This document shows, in pieces, positions 16,595 through 23,962 of a DNA stretch of 64,000 nucleotides (the stretch's first letter is position 1; each line of letters starts with the position of its first letter). The stretch comes from Chitinimonas taiwanensis DSM 18899 (lineage in GTDB: Bacteria > Pseudomonadota > Gammaproteobacteria > Burkholderiales > Chitinimonadaceae): contig NZ_FPKR01000002.1 in assembly GCF_900119825.1 (NCBI RefSeq), positions 62,001-126,000 on the forward strand, written 5' to 3'. Under the pieces are notes generated by a model. The model ran no database searches. It was not told the DNA's origin and saw only the letters and a list, made by a program, of their open reading frames with translations. The translations under genes were made by a program, and so were the position numbers.

Positions 16595-16671
16595 TGCTTA
16601 CGCTTGGTTAAGGGGCCGGCTTTAGCCGACTCCGAGTGAGCAAAGCGAACGGCTTGAACGATTTGTTATGT
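16595..16671 (-). repeat. attC site (77 bp) of the 16674 cassette
   Basis: On the minus strand the site runs from R'' ACATAAC (16671-16665) through TCGTTCAAGCCG to CTTAACCAAGCG and R' GTAAGCA (16601-16595), closely matching the classic aadA-type 59-base element. R'' is exactly complementary to the first bases of the same cassette (GTTATGT core at 17092-17086). R' has GTA where GTT is expected, so the outer junction may no longer be active. Confidence 0.7.
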
Positions 16672-16673
16672 AA

Positions 16674-17072
16674 TCAATCCTGAAGTTCGATAAAGTCATT
16701 AAAATCTATTGCTTTATCAATTGGCCAAACATCCAGTCCCGCCTGAGAAAGTGCCATACAAGCTAGAGATCTTAATTTCTTCCATTGAGCGCCATCGATA
16801 AAATCCATTAAATAGTTTGGAAATCCAAACGCGCCAGTTTGAATTAACTCATGAATTTCTTCTGCGGCGCCACCTTTAGAAACCTCATCAAACCAGCCGA
16901 TATAATACTCTTCAATAACCCAAAGCACATGATCCGCATTGGTGCCATGTATAGAAATATGCGAAGTAGAATCTAGAGGCAACCCTCCGATCAGTTCTAA
17001 CTGCTTGTCAATTGGCAAACACAGCAGCGAAAGAAACATCCAATACGTTTCACCAGGATTTTTAGGATTCAT
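16674..17072 (-). CDS. Hypothetical protein, cassette gene next to an IS110 left end
   Basis: The open frame extends upstream into the IS left end, which would add a chimeric N-terminus. The first native Met gives MNPKNPGETYWMFLSLL and 132 residues, starting 14 bp inside the cassette boundary. No ribosome-binding site is visible, so the true start may have been lost. The protein is acidic, with Trp/Tyr-rich stretches (ADHVLWVIEEYYIGWFDEV) and a C-terminus rich in Asp (DKAIDFNDFIELQD). I do not recognise the family. GC is clearly below that of neighbouring core genes. Confidence 0.55.
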   Translation of the reverse strand: MNPKNPGETYWMFLSLLCLPIDKQLELIGGLPLDSTSHISIHGTNADHVLWVIEEYYIGWFDEVSKGGAAEEIHELIQTGAFGFPNYLMDFIDGAQWKKLRSLACMALSQAGLDVWPIDKAIDFNDFIELQD

Positions 17073-17085
17073 ATATCTGAAGATC

Positions 17086-17092
17086 ACATAAC
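17086..17092 (-). other. Cassette 5' core abutting the IS110 left end
   Basis: ACATAAC on the plus strand (GTTATGT in cassette direction) is the exact complement of R'' in the attC at 16665-16671 and marks the 5' boundary of the 16674 cassette. The IS110 left end starts immediately beside it. Confidence 0.65.
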
Positions 17093-17197
17093 GAATAAAA
17101 GGGACTTCCCCGTCCCGGATGAGCGGCGAAGCCACAAGGGCACCGCAGTGCCACAATGGCGTTTCCACCCGTCATCGCCAACCGGAAGGGGAAATCC
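17091..17197 (+). mobile_element. IS110-family left end, transposase missing (copy 3)
   Basis: This 107-bp segment differs from the transposase-linked copy at 38387-38493 at only about five positions. It ends in a complete ribosome-binding site (GGAAGGGG) and the transposase ATG GCC. That start codon is fused in frame to the 3' end of the permease gene instead of transposase sequence. Confidence 0.8.
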
Positions 17198-17279
17198 ATG
17201 GCCGTGCTCATCATCTACCGCCCGCAATGGGTGGAAAGCTTCGACGACCGGCGTTATTTGAGCGAATAGCTGGTGGCGG
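17198..17279 (+). repeat. 3' end of the permease gene, repeat copy 3 (in-frame fusion to IS110 start codon)
   Basis: ATGGCC is followed by 22 codons of the permease C-terminus, ending LSE and TAG. Compared with the intact gene there is Met to Val, one silent TAT/TAC change and Gln to Glu. The result is an open 24-codon mini-ORF with the IS ribosome-binding site. Translation is possible but unproven. Confidence 0.8.
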
Positions 17280-17329
17280 GCCGTAATCAAGCGTCCGAGA
17301 CTGGACACCCTACATAGCTGGAATGATTT

Positions 17330-17336
17330 GTTAGCC
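17330..17336 (-). other. Cassette R'' core after the HhH-GPD gene
   Basis: GTTAGCC on the plus strand (GGCTAAC in cassette direction) overlaps the stop codon of the 17331 gene and follows AGCTGGAATGATTT, which resembles an attC L'' arm. Its own cassette start (TTAGTC at 18039-18034) is complementary except at one base. The opposite arm is not clear. Confidence 0.5.
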
Positions 17337-18014
17337 AGCTGCTGCGATTTCGTTTTCAAATTCACTCCTGAAATTAAATAGCAGACGATCCAACTCCCAA
17401 CCGTTTATTCCGGCTAATTTTGCACACTCAAGGTAGAATTTCTCGTGCTCAGCGTAACTATTGAACGCCACACCAAGAGCACTAGAAATGGCCTTTATTC
17501 TAATATCAATAGCAATACTATTCCTAAAATCTTCATGATAAACGTCCATCATGATATTTCGCGCATACTTCGGGCCAATACCAGGAAAAGACATTAAGAA
17601 CTTGATTTTTTCTTCCCGTCCAGAGGCCGCATGAAGCAGCCCATTTGCCTTTTCGAGGCCTCCCATTTTTTTAATGTGCTCAAAACATCCAAGAATAAAC
17701 TCAGCTTTTTTATCAGGCATGCGAATTTTAGCAACTCTACAGGTCGAGCGAACGACATTCTCACGTTGCAAAGGGTCCAATTTGGCTAGCGCATCAAATG
17801 TCACCTTGGAATAATTTTCTTTATTTCCAACAAGGCCATGCCACCCTGCTGCTCGTCCCATAGTAGAGAAGCTCTGAATGAGAAAGTGCCAAATAAAATC
17901 CGGGCGCTTGAGCTCTTTATGCTCTTGCTTTAGTTGCTCAAGTTTTTCTCGGTATTTCTTTGCAAGTCGATTGGCGATTTTCGCTAGTTTTTCTTTTTGA
18001 TGATAGTAATTCAC
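17331..18014 (-). CDS. HhH-GPD-like DNA glycosylase domain protein, cassette gene
   Basis: The 227-residue product starts at GTG 18014 with GGAGG upstream. The N-terminal 50 residues are a Lys-rich helix. The core fits the helix-hairpin-helix/GPD fold of base-excision glycosylases: FLMSFPGIGPKYARNIMMDV is the HhH hairpin, and the Asp in IAIDIRIKAI occupies the catalytic Asp position. No Fe-S cluster cysteines follow, unlike MutY/Nth. The likely role is excision of damaged or modified bases. In an accessory cassette it could also act on modified foreign DNA, which is speculation. AT-rich codon use indicates recent acquisition. Confidence 0.72.
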   Translation of the reverse strand: MNYYHQKEKLAKIANRLAKKYREKLEQLKQEHKELKRPDFIWHFLIQSFSTMGRAAGWHGLVGNKENYSKVTFDALAKLDPLQRENVVRSTCRVAKIRMPDKKAEFILGCFEHIKKMGGLEKANGLLHAASGREEKIKFLMSFPGIGPKYARNIMMDVYHEDFRNSIAIDIRIKAISSALGVAFNSYAEHEKFYLECAKLAGINGWELDRLLFNFRSEFENEIAAAG

Positions 18015-18033
18015 TGGAACCTCCGGTAGAGAT

Positions 18034-18093
18034 GACTAACTCCTAAATTAAGCTGCGCCGTGCAGCGGCGTCGGCTTGAATGATTTTTCATGC
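18034..18093 (-). repeat. attC site (60 bp) of the 18100 cassette
   Basis: The plus strand GACTAAC (18034-18040), AAATTAAGCTGCGCCG, GCGGCGTCGGCTTGAATGA and TCATGC closely follow the inverted aadA-type 59-base element. R' is GTTAGTC in cassette direction and fits GTTRRRY. The R'' side (GCATGA) is degenerate but matches the cassette start (TTATGT at 19534-19529) at four of six positions. Confidence 0.75.
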
Positions 18094-18099
18094 TGCAGC

Positions 18100-19515
18100 T
18101 TAGTAGGAGTTGATAATTCGCTGAAACGAAGTGTCTCTACCAAGGCTTGGAACTTGCGCATCCGTCGCCGCAATAATGGTGTTCATCGCAGCTTGTGTGA
18201 TCTGATTCGTGGTCAGATGTACCAAGGACTGGACGACAGATCGGAAGTTTGGAGCGCAGGATCGCAGTGAAAGCCGTGCAGCGAACTCGCGATCTGTCGG
18301 AAGCCGAACGAGTTCCTTGAACTCATCTTCTGTAAAACGACCAATCATCTCGTTGTAGTGGGGAATAGCCATTCCCGAAACACCGTATCCATTACCGATT
18401 TTGGCCATGACTAGCGTTTTTACATAGCTACGTCTGATAGCTTCTGGGATGCGCCCTGTGCTTGGAATGTAAGCAAGCAGGTTCTTGGCGTGCGCAGGTT
18501 CATTGTAGAAGTTGTTGAAGGCGCTATGTGCGCTGTAAAGAGCAGTAACTTTCTCGGCCATTTCAACAGCAAGCGTATCCGGTGGGAGATAACCGAGACC
18601 CCCGATGCCTGTCAGAAATTCATTTGCCGCTGTTCGTCTAGTAACCTCTCCGTTTGCGGCAAACGTGGAGAATCTCAAGCCGCACTCATACCTCGCATCT
18701 TCTGGTGCAAGGCCCCAGCATTTGCTAGCAATCAGCTTGATGTTGGATCGAACTTGCGTTGCCGTGTTATCGGCGGTGTACATGCCGAAGAGTGTGCGAA
18801 GCAAAGACCTGACAATGTCGGGAGGTAGGTGCTCCATCCCCGATCGAATATGCTGAGCATCTTGCTCCGTCAAAATTGAGTTGCGGATACTGTTCAGGAA
18901 CCTCTTAACCTCAATCGCAGCTGCTTCTGGCTCTTTTGCAATGACCTCCCTAATGCAGATCTCAAGCCAAGAGATAAGTTGGAGCCCGCTCAGGTCATTC
19001 TGATTCGGGTGTGCTGCGCTCGCCCAATTGCGCATATCCCGAATGTAATCTAGGTGACGATAGCCAATTTCCGACAGAATCCCTGTCAAGAGACAGCCAC
19101 GTACCAGTTCCCACTCTTCTATTTTTGTCAGATCTGTCTCATCACGTAGCTTTGCACGTCTTGCCGGATCAGTCACCACACTGTCGTAGAAGTAGTCAAG
19201 ATCAAAACGAGCGACCTTTTTCCGTAGATGGACAACTGTTTCATCCCAGACAAAGTTCAAGGCGGCATCAAAGAGCCCTGCACCGCATGCGGCAATGAAC
19301 TTAGAGAGATATAGAGCCTCACCGCGTTTTGCGTGATCAATCAGTGCGATTACGTCAGGGAGATTAGCTATAACACGCTGTCGCTCGCCAGTTGGTACAA
19401 GAACATTCTGTGTAGGCAACCCAAGCTCACCCAAGTACGCGACAAGAGCCCCTGTGAACTGGTCGACGCGTTCGGCAACTTGGGTTTGACTAACGACTAT
19501 CGTCGGTATCGACAT
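18100..19515 (-). CDS. Large hypothetical protein, cassette gene
   Basis: This 471-residue protein has an excellent ribosome-binding site (AGGAGG five bases before ATG 19515). I do not recognise a family. There is no signal peptide or membrane segment. The sequence is mixed alpha-helical, with recognisable stretches FDLDYFYDSVVTDPARRAKL, GYRHLDYIRDMRNWASAAHP and a C-terminal FRSVVQSLVHLTTNQITQAA. The central RNWASAAHPNQ motif resembles an abortive-infection or HEPN-type R-x4-6-H arrangement, but that is a weak hint. It is unusually long for a cassette gene and ends in a good attC. Confidence 0.6.
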   Translation of the reverse strand: MSIPTIVVSQTQVAERVDQFTGALVAYLGELGLPTQNVLVPTGERQRVIANLPDVIALIDHAKRGEALYLSKFIAACGAGLFDAALNFVWDETVVHLRKKVARFDLDYFYDSVVTDPARRAKLRDETDLTKIEEWELVRGCLLTGILSEIGYRHLDYIRDMRNWASAAHPNQNDLSGLQLISWLEICIREVIAKEPEAAAIEVKRFLNSIRNSILTEQDAQHIRSGMEHLPPDIVRSLLRTLFGMYTADNTATQVRSNIKLIASKCWGLAPEDARYECGLRFSTFAANGEVTRRTAANEFLTGIGGLGYLPPDTLAVEMAEKVTALYSAHSAFNNFYNEPAHAKNLLAYIPSTGRIPEAIRRSYVKTLVMAKIGNGYGVSGMAIPHYNEMIGRFTEDEFKELVRLPTDREFAARLSLRSCAPNFRSVVQSLVHLTTNQITQAAMNTIIAATDAQVPSLGRDTSFQRIINSY

Positions 19516-19744
19516 TGCTCCTCCTGCAACATAACGTTAATTCGCCCCCAAATAGCGTATTAAAAATATTGGGCGAAAGATGTAACACACTATCCCCTAA
19601 AACCTCTTTTTACTTATAAATCGATGCCGCCCAACACAGCAACACGTCCAATAACACTTTGCCAAACCTGCGTCCTCCCCCCAAAAGCTGCTAACGTAAT
19701 CCGCCCAAGGCGCAGTGGCTAGCTCAAAGCATAAGGCCCGCAAT
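19516..19744. other. Right border of the cassette island
   Basis: ACATAAC (19529-19535) is the cassette core upstream of the 18100 gene, where an attI or preceding attC would lie. TTCGCCC and GGGCGAA (19542-19582) form an imperfect inverted repeat next to it. No integrase gene is present; the next gene is the core peroxiredoxin. Confidence 0.45.
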
Positions 19745-19770
19745 AAAAAACCCCGCTGCAGCGGGGTTTT
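19745..19770. terminator. Intrinsic terminator of the peroxiredoxin gene
   Basis: AAAACCCCGCTGCAGCGGGGTTTT is a perfect palindrome flanked by A- and T-runs, just beyond the stop codon of the peroxiredoxin gene. It can act in both directions and insulates the core gene from the island. Confidence 0.85.
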
Positions 19771-19789
19771 CTACCACCAGGCGGCGGGT

Positions 19790-20392
19790 TTACAGCGCGC
19801 TGGCGTTTTCGGCCAGGTATTTGGCTACGCCGGCGGCGTCGGCCTTCATGCCGGCCTTGCCCTTGTTCCAGCCGGCTGGGCAGACTTCGCCGTGTTCTTC
19901 GGTGAACTGCAGGGCATCCACCACGCGCAGCAGTTCGTCGATATCGCGGCCCAGCGGCAGGTTGTTGACCACCTGGTGCTGCACCACGCCGTGCTTGTCG
20001 ATCAAGAAGGTGCCGCGCAGTGCCACGCCGTCGGCATGTTCCACGTCGAAGGCCTTGCAGATTTCATGCTTGATGTCGGCGACCAGCGTGTAGCGCACCG
20101 GGCCGATGCCGCCCTTGTCGATCGGGGTGTTGCGCCAGGCGCTGTGGGTGAATTCGCTGTCGATCGATACGCCGATCACTTCCACATTGCGCGCCTTGAA
20201 CTCTTCAATGCGGTGATCGAAGGCGATCAGCTCGGACGGGCAAACGAAGGTGAAGTCGAGCGGGTAGAAGAACACCGCGGCGTACTTGCCCTGGGTGGCG
20301 GCCTTGAAGTTGTACTTTTCGACGATTTCGCCATTGCCCAGCACGGCGGCAGCGGTGAAGTCGGGGGCTTGCTTGTTTACCAATACGGTCAT
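19790..20392 (-). CDS. 2-Cys peroxiredoxin (AhpC/TSA family)
   Basis: The start is ATG 20392 (MTVLVNKQAPDFTAAA) with GAGGAG six bases upstream, giving 200 residues; the longer frame lacks support. The peroxidatic Cys is in FTFVCPSE and the resolving Cys in EVCPAGW, the typical 2-Cys arrangement, with the conserved Thr three residues before the first Cys. It reduces H2O2 and organic peroxides in the cytoplasm using thioredoxin or AhpF. No ahpF is adjacent, so thioredoxin is the likely donor. It closes the run dcd-peroxiredoxin on the minus strand. Confidence 0.95.
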   Translation of the reverse strand: MTVLVNKQAPDFTAAAVLGNGEIVEKYNFKAATQGKYAAVFFYPLDFTFVCPSELIAFDHRIEEFKARNVEVIGVSIDSEFTHSAWRNTPIDKGGIGPVRYTLVADIKHEICKAFDVEHADGVALRGTFLIDKHGVVQHQVVNNLPLGRDIDELLRVVDALQFTEEHGEVCPAGWNKGKAGMKADAAGVAKYLAENASAL

Positions 20393-20508
20393 CACAGTCT
20401 CCTCATACAGATTGAACCGACCAACGCGCAGCGGGCCGCACGCCGATCCGATAAAAAGGCCGCGGCGCAACCGGGCCAAGCCCATGCGCGCCGTTCAGCC
20501 GCCTTGAA

Positions 20509-21084
20509 TCAGGTCTTGGGCAGGGTCACGCCGACCTGGCCCTGATATTTGCCGCCGCGGTCGCGGTAGGAGGTCTCGCAGATATCGTCCGCCGCCGCTT
20601 CCAGAAACAGCACCTGGGCGCAGCCTTCATTGGCGTAAATCTTGGCCGGCAGCGGGGTGGTGTTACTGAACTCCAGCGTCACATAGCCTTCCCACTCGGG
20701 TTCGAAAGGCGTGACGTTGACGATGATGCCGCAGCGCGCATAGGTGGATTTACCCAGGCACACGGTCAGCACATTGCGCGGAATGCGGAAGTACTCAACC
20801 GTGCGCGCCAGCGCAAACGAGTTGGGCGGAATGATGCAATAGCCCTTGCCCGAGACATCGACGAAGCTGTTCTCGTCGAAGTTCTTCGGGTCGACCACGG
20901 TGCTGTTCAGATTGGTGAACAGCTTGAATTCGTCGGCGCAGCGGATGTCGTAGCCATAGCTCGAGGTGCCGTAGGAGACGATTTTCTGCTCGTTCACATA
21001 GCGCACCTGGCCCGGCTCGAACGGCTCGATCATGCCGTGTTCCTGCGCCATCTTGCGTATCCAGCGATCGGATTTGATGCTCAT
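20509..21084 (-). CDS. dcd: dCTP deaminase
   Basis: The 191-residue product covers a full Dcd. [13 protein letters not shown] and the nucleotide-site [10 protein letters not shown] (catalytic Glu further on in [10 protein letters not shown]) are present, followed by NEGCAQVLF and the C-terminal lid GKYQGQ. Dcd deaminates dCTP to dUTP, the first step toward dTMP in proteobacteria. The gene follows the GNAT and mrp genes on the minus strand with small gaps; metG, mrp and dcd are often neighbours in beta- and gammaproteobacteria. Confidence 0.97.
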   Translation of the reverse strand: MSIKSDRWIRKMAQEHGMIEPFEPGQVRYVNEQKIVSYGTSSYGYDIRCADEFKLFTNLNSTVVDPKNFDENSFVDVSGKGYCIIPPNSFALARTVEYFRIPRNVLTVCLGKSTYARCGIIVNVTPFEPEWEGYVTLEFSNTTPLPAKIYANEGCAQVLFLEAAADDICETSYRDRGGKYQGQVGVTLPKT

Positions 21085-21098
21085 TGCGTCCTTCCTCG

Positions 21099-21902
21099 TT
21101 ATTGCGCTTGCGGCGGTGCTTTATCCACCCCGTAAGCAATCTCTTCCGGCACAAAGCCAAGATTCCGATACAGCCGCTGCGGGCCTTCCTCTTCCGCCAC
21201 GATGACCAGTTTACGGGCATCCAAGGCGGCCAAGGCATGTATTCCCGCCTGGTAGACCAGGCTGCCGGCCATGCCCTGACGGCGCCAGTCGGGGTGGGTA
21301 CAGACATTCTGGTAGCGTGCAAGCCCGCCCTCGCCCCGGAATATACCTAACTCGGCCACCAGCACACCATGGCACCACGCGCTGTAGCGATAACCGATGC
21401 CCGCCTCGACCATACGCCGGTAACTGGCGAACTGCGCCTGCTTGAAGGCGCGGTAGTCGGCCTCGGCAAATACCGCGGCGCGGCACAGCACCTGCAAGGC
21501 GATCGCTGCTTGCCAGTCGGCTTCACTCAGCAGCGGCCGCACTTCAATCTGCGGGTTGGCATGCGGCGGCAGGCTAGGTTGCTGGCAAGCCAGCGCCACC
21601 GATTCGGACAGCGTATAGCCGGCGGCACTGAACTGCTCGGTGTTACCTCGCGGCCCCAGCCAGCCAAACGCGCGGTGGCGCGACTGCGGCTGCCTGGACG
21701 CGATCTCCGCCTCGAACATCGCCTCCCAGCGCGCCAAGTCACCCGGTTTGGGCGGGGCGTTGAACAGCAGGTAATTGCCCCAGAAGAAGGTCGGGTTATC
21801 CGGCGTGCGGATGCAGCGGTAATCGCCGTGATCGATCACCTCGCCATCGGCGCGATGAAAAATCTGCGCGGTGCCATAGACCAGCGCGTCGCCCAGTTCC
21901 AT
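21099..21902 (-). CDS. GNAT-family N-acetyltransferase
   Basis: In this 267-residue protein the C-terminal half is a GNAT fold: [20 protein letters not shown] leads into the acetyl-CoA loop [11 protein letters not shown] (R-x-x-G-x-A form), and [13 protein letters not shown] is motif B. The N-terminal 120 residues form a second, poorly conserved GNAT-like lobe ([10 protein letters not shown]). Substrate unknown. Its start overlaps the stop of mrp by one base, so the two are translationally coupled. Confidence 0.85.
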   Translation of the reverse strand: MELGDALVYGTAQIFHRADGEVIDHGDYRCIRTPDNPTFFWGNYLLFNAPPKPGDLARWEAMFEAEIASRQPQSRHRAFGWLGPRGNTEQFSAAGYTLSESVALACQQPSLPPHANPQIEVRPLLSEADWQAAIALQVLCRAAVFAEADYRAFKQAQFASYRRMVEAGIGYRYSAWCHGVLVAELGIFRGEGGLARYQNVCTHPDWRRQGMAGSLVYQAGIHALAALDARKLVIVAEEEGPQRLYRNLGFVPEEIAYGVDKAPPQAQ

Positions 21903-22993
21903 CAGGTGTTCTGGATCACGATTTTTGGCATCTTGGCGGAGAAATCCTTCGCCTTTTCGCCGATTTTGACCGCGACTTTACGCGCAATCGCCTTGTAGAT
22001 GGCAGCGACCTTGCCCTCGGGCTCGGCGGCCACGCTGGGCTTGCCGGTGTCGGTCGCCAGGCGGATGCTCATTTCCAGCGGCAGCTGGCCGAGCAGTTCA
22101 ACCTGGTACTCGTCCGCCATGCGCCCGCCACCGCCTTCTCCGAAGATGGCCTCCACATGGCCGCACTGGCTGCAGATATGCATGGCCATGTTTTCCACCA
22201 CCCCAGTCACTGGCACGCCCACCTTCTCGAACATCTTCAGGCCCTTGCGTGCGTCCAGCAGCGCAATGTCCTGCGGCGTGGTCACGATGACAGCGCCGGT
22301 CACCGGCACCTTCTGCGACAAGGTGAGCTGAATATCGCCGGTGCCGGGTGGCAGGTCGATCAACAGGTAGTCGAGGTCGTCCCAGCGTGTGTCGTTCAGG
22401 AGCTGCATCAGCGCCTGGGTCACCATCGGGCCGCGCCACACCATGGGCTGCTCGGCGTCGATCAGAAAGCCAATCGACATGGCCTGAATGCCGTGCGCAC
22501 GCATGGGCAGGATCGACTTGCCATCCGGCGATTCAGGCTTCTGGCCTTGCAGACCGAGCATCAGCGGCTGGCTCGGGCCATAGATATCGGCGTCCAGCAG
22601 GCCGACGCGCGCGCCCTCGGCCGCCAGGGCCAGCGCCAGATTGACGGCGGTGGTGGACTTGCCCACCCCGCCCTTGCCGCTGGCCACCGCGATCACATTC
22701 TTCACCCCAGGCAGCGGGGTCAGGCCGCGCTGCACGGTGTGCGCCTCGATACGACTGCTGACCTGCACAGCCACGCTGCGCACGCCATCGAGCTTGCCCA
22801 GCGCGGCTTGCACCTGGGCGGCAATCTCGGCCTCGCGGCTCTTGGCCGGGTAAGGCAGCACGATCTGCAGGCTGACCGCACCTGCGGCATCGATGGCCAG
22901 CTCGCGCACCGCCTTCATGGCCAGGTAATCGCGCCCGGTATCGGCGTCTACACAGTGCGCCAGTGCGCCATTCAGTTGATTCAGGTCTGCCAC
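21902..22993 (-). CDS. apbC: Iron-sulfur cluster carrier protein Mrp/ApbC
   Basis: This 363-residue protein has an N-terminal MIP18/DUF59-like domain (about 1-85) and a ParA/MinD-type P-loop ATPase. The deviant Walker A is SGKGGVGKST, followed by LLDADIYGPSQP and LIDLPPGTGDIQ. ICSQCGH carries the CxxC pair that binds a bridging [4Fe-4S] cluster at the dimer interface. Mrp/ApbC assembles or transfers Fe-S clusters to apo-enzymes in the cytoplasm. Divergence from metG with only the 2OG-oxygenase gene between is a variant of the usual metG-mrp neighbourhood. Confidence 0.95.
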   Translation of the reverse strand: MADLNQLNGALAHCVDADTGRDYLAMKAVRELAIDAAGAVSLQIVLPYPAKSREAEIAAQVQAALGKLDGVRSVAVQVSSRIEAHTVQRGLTPLPGVKNVIAVASGKGGVGKSTTAVNLALALAAEGARVGLLDADIYGPSQPLMLGLQGQKPESPDGKSILPMRAHGIQAMSIGFLIDAEQPMVWRGPMVTQALMQLLNDTRWDDLDYLLIDLPPGTGDIQLTLSQKVPVTGAVIVTTPQDIALLDARKGLKMFEKVGVPVTGVVENMAMHICSQCGHVEAIFGEGGGGRMADEYQVELLGQLPLEMSIRLATDTGKPSVAAEPEGKVAAIYKAIARKVAVKIGEKAKDFSAKMPKIVIQNT

Positions 22994-23034
22994 GTCGTTT
23001 CTCCTGCCCGGCCCAGGGTGGGCCAGGCGTGTAT

Positions 23035-23877
23035 TCAGGTTCGGATGCCCAGCTCGCGCAGGCGTTCATCCAGATAACTGGCGGCGCTATGCCGCGCCGA
23101 CAAGACCACCTCGCCGCGCGGGTGCAGGAATAGCGGCAGCGAGATGCGCGAGCTCTGCGCCCATTCGCCCTCCGGGTTCACCACCCGGTGCGGGGTGGAA
23201 GGCAGCCAGCCGCCCGTTGCTTCCTGCAGCATATCGCCCACATTGACCACCAGCGCGCCGCTCTCGTAAGGCACCGCATGCCACTGGCCGGTGCGGTCGC
23301 GCACTTCCAGCCCCGGCCCGCTGGCGGACGGCAGCAGGGTGATCAGATTAATGTCCTCATGCTCAGCCGCGCGCAGTGCACCGGCCGGCTCGTCGCCGCG
23401 CAGCGGCGGGTAACGCAGCACGCGCAGCAGAGTATTCGGGCTGCCCTTGATCATGCCGGACAGCGGTTCGCTCAGGTCCTGTGCCACCTCGCTGGGCAGC
23501 GCCGCCTCTATCCAGCCCAGCAGCTCAGCCGCCAGCGCATTCGCCACGCCGTGGTAGCTCAGCGCATCAAGGCGCAGCGCGGGCGGAATCCGCCCCCAGG
23601 GATAGACGTGGTAGAACTCCTTCAGATCGCGCTGCTGCTTGCCCTTGGCGGTTTCCGACACCTCGGCGGGAAACCAGCCGTCCTGGCGCGCCGGGTCGAA
23701 GCGGAAGTCCGCTTTGTCGCCCGTGGCGAAGAAGTCCAACCAGTCGCGGTAGATCGTCTCGATCAGCCGCGTGGGCAGCGGGTGGCGAACCAGCACGGCA
23801 AAGCCGCTCTGCCGCAGGGAGTCGACAAAACGGGCAGGTGCAGCGGCGGAACAGTAATCGACGGTCTGAACGAACAT
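23035..23877 (-). CDS. 2-oxoglutarate/Fe(II) oxygenase, isopenicillin N synthase-like
   Basis: The 280-residue protein belongs to the IPNS-like 2OG-Fe(II) dioxygenases. The iron ligands are visible as H-x-D in [11 protein letters not shown] and the distal His in TPHRVVNP; the Arg that binds 2-oxoglutarate is in SSRISLPLF. The N-terminal DIOX_N part begins VDYCSAA. Substrate is not predictable; such genes occur singly in many proteobacteria. It is divergent from metG, with the shared promoter region in the 85-bp gap. Confidence 0.88.
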   Translation of the reverse strand: MFVQTVDYCSAAAPARFVDSLRQSGFAVLVRHPLPTRLIETIYRDWLDFFATGDKADFRFDPARQDGWFPAEVSETAKGKQQRDLKEFYHVYPWGRIPPALRLDALSYHGVANALAAELLGWIEAALPSEVAQDLSEPLSGMIKGSPNTLLRVLRYPPLRGDEPAGALRAAEHEDINLITLLPSASGPGLEVRDRTGQWHAVPYESGALVVNVGDMLQEATGGWLPSTPHRVVNPEGEWAQSSRISLPLFLHPRGEVVLSARHSAASYLDERLRELGIRT

Positions 23878-23917
23878 ATTGGGCTTTTCAGTGGGCCGCC
23901 ATTCTAAGCCCTTCGGC

Positions 23918-23923
23918 TATAAT
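23918..23923 (+). promoter_or_regulatory. Perfect -10 hexamer of metG
   Basis: A consensus TATAAT lies 39 bp before the metG GTG. No clear -35 hexamer at the right distance. Confidence 0.5.
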
Positions 23924-23962
23924 CGGCAGCTTCCGCTTTTCGACCAGAGACAGGATTTCACC

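Noticed and set aside
14000-19800. Integron integrase or attI in the cassette island
   Set aside because: No tyrosine-recombinase coding sequence is found on either strand, and no attI1-like sequence is recognisable at the right border.
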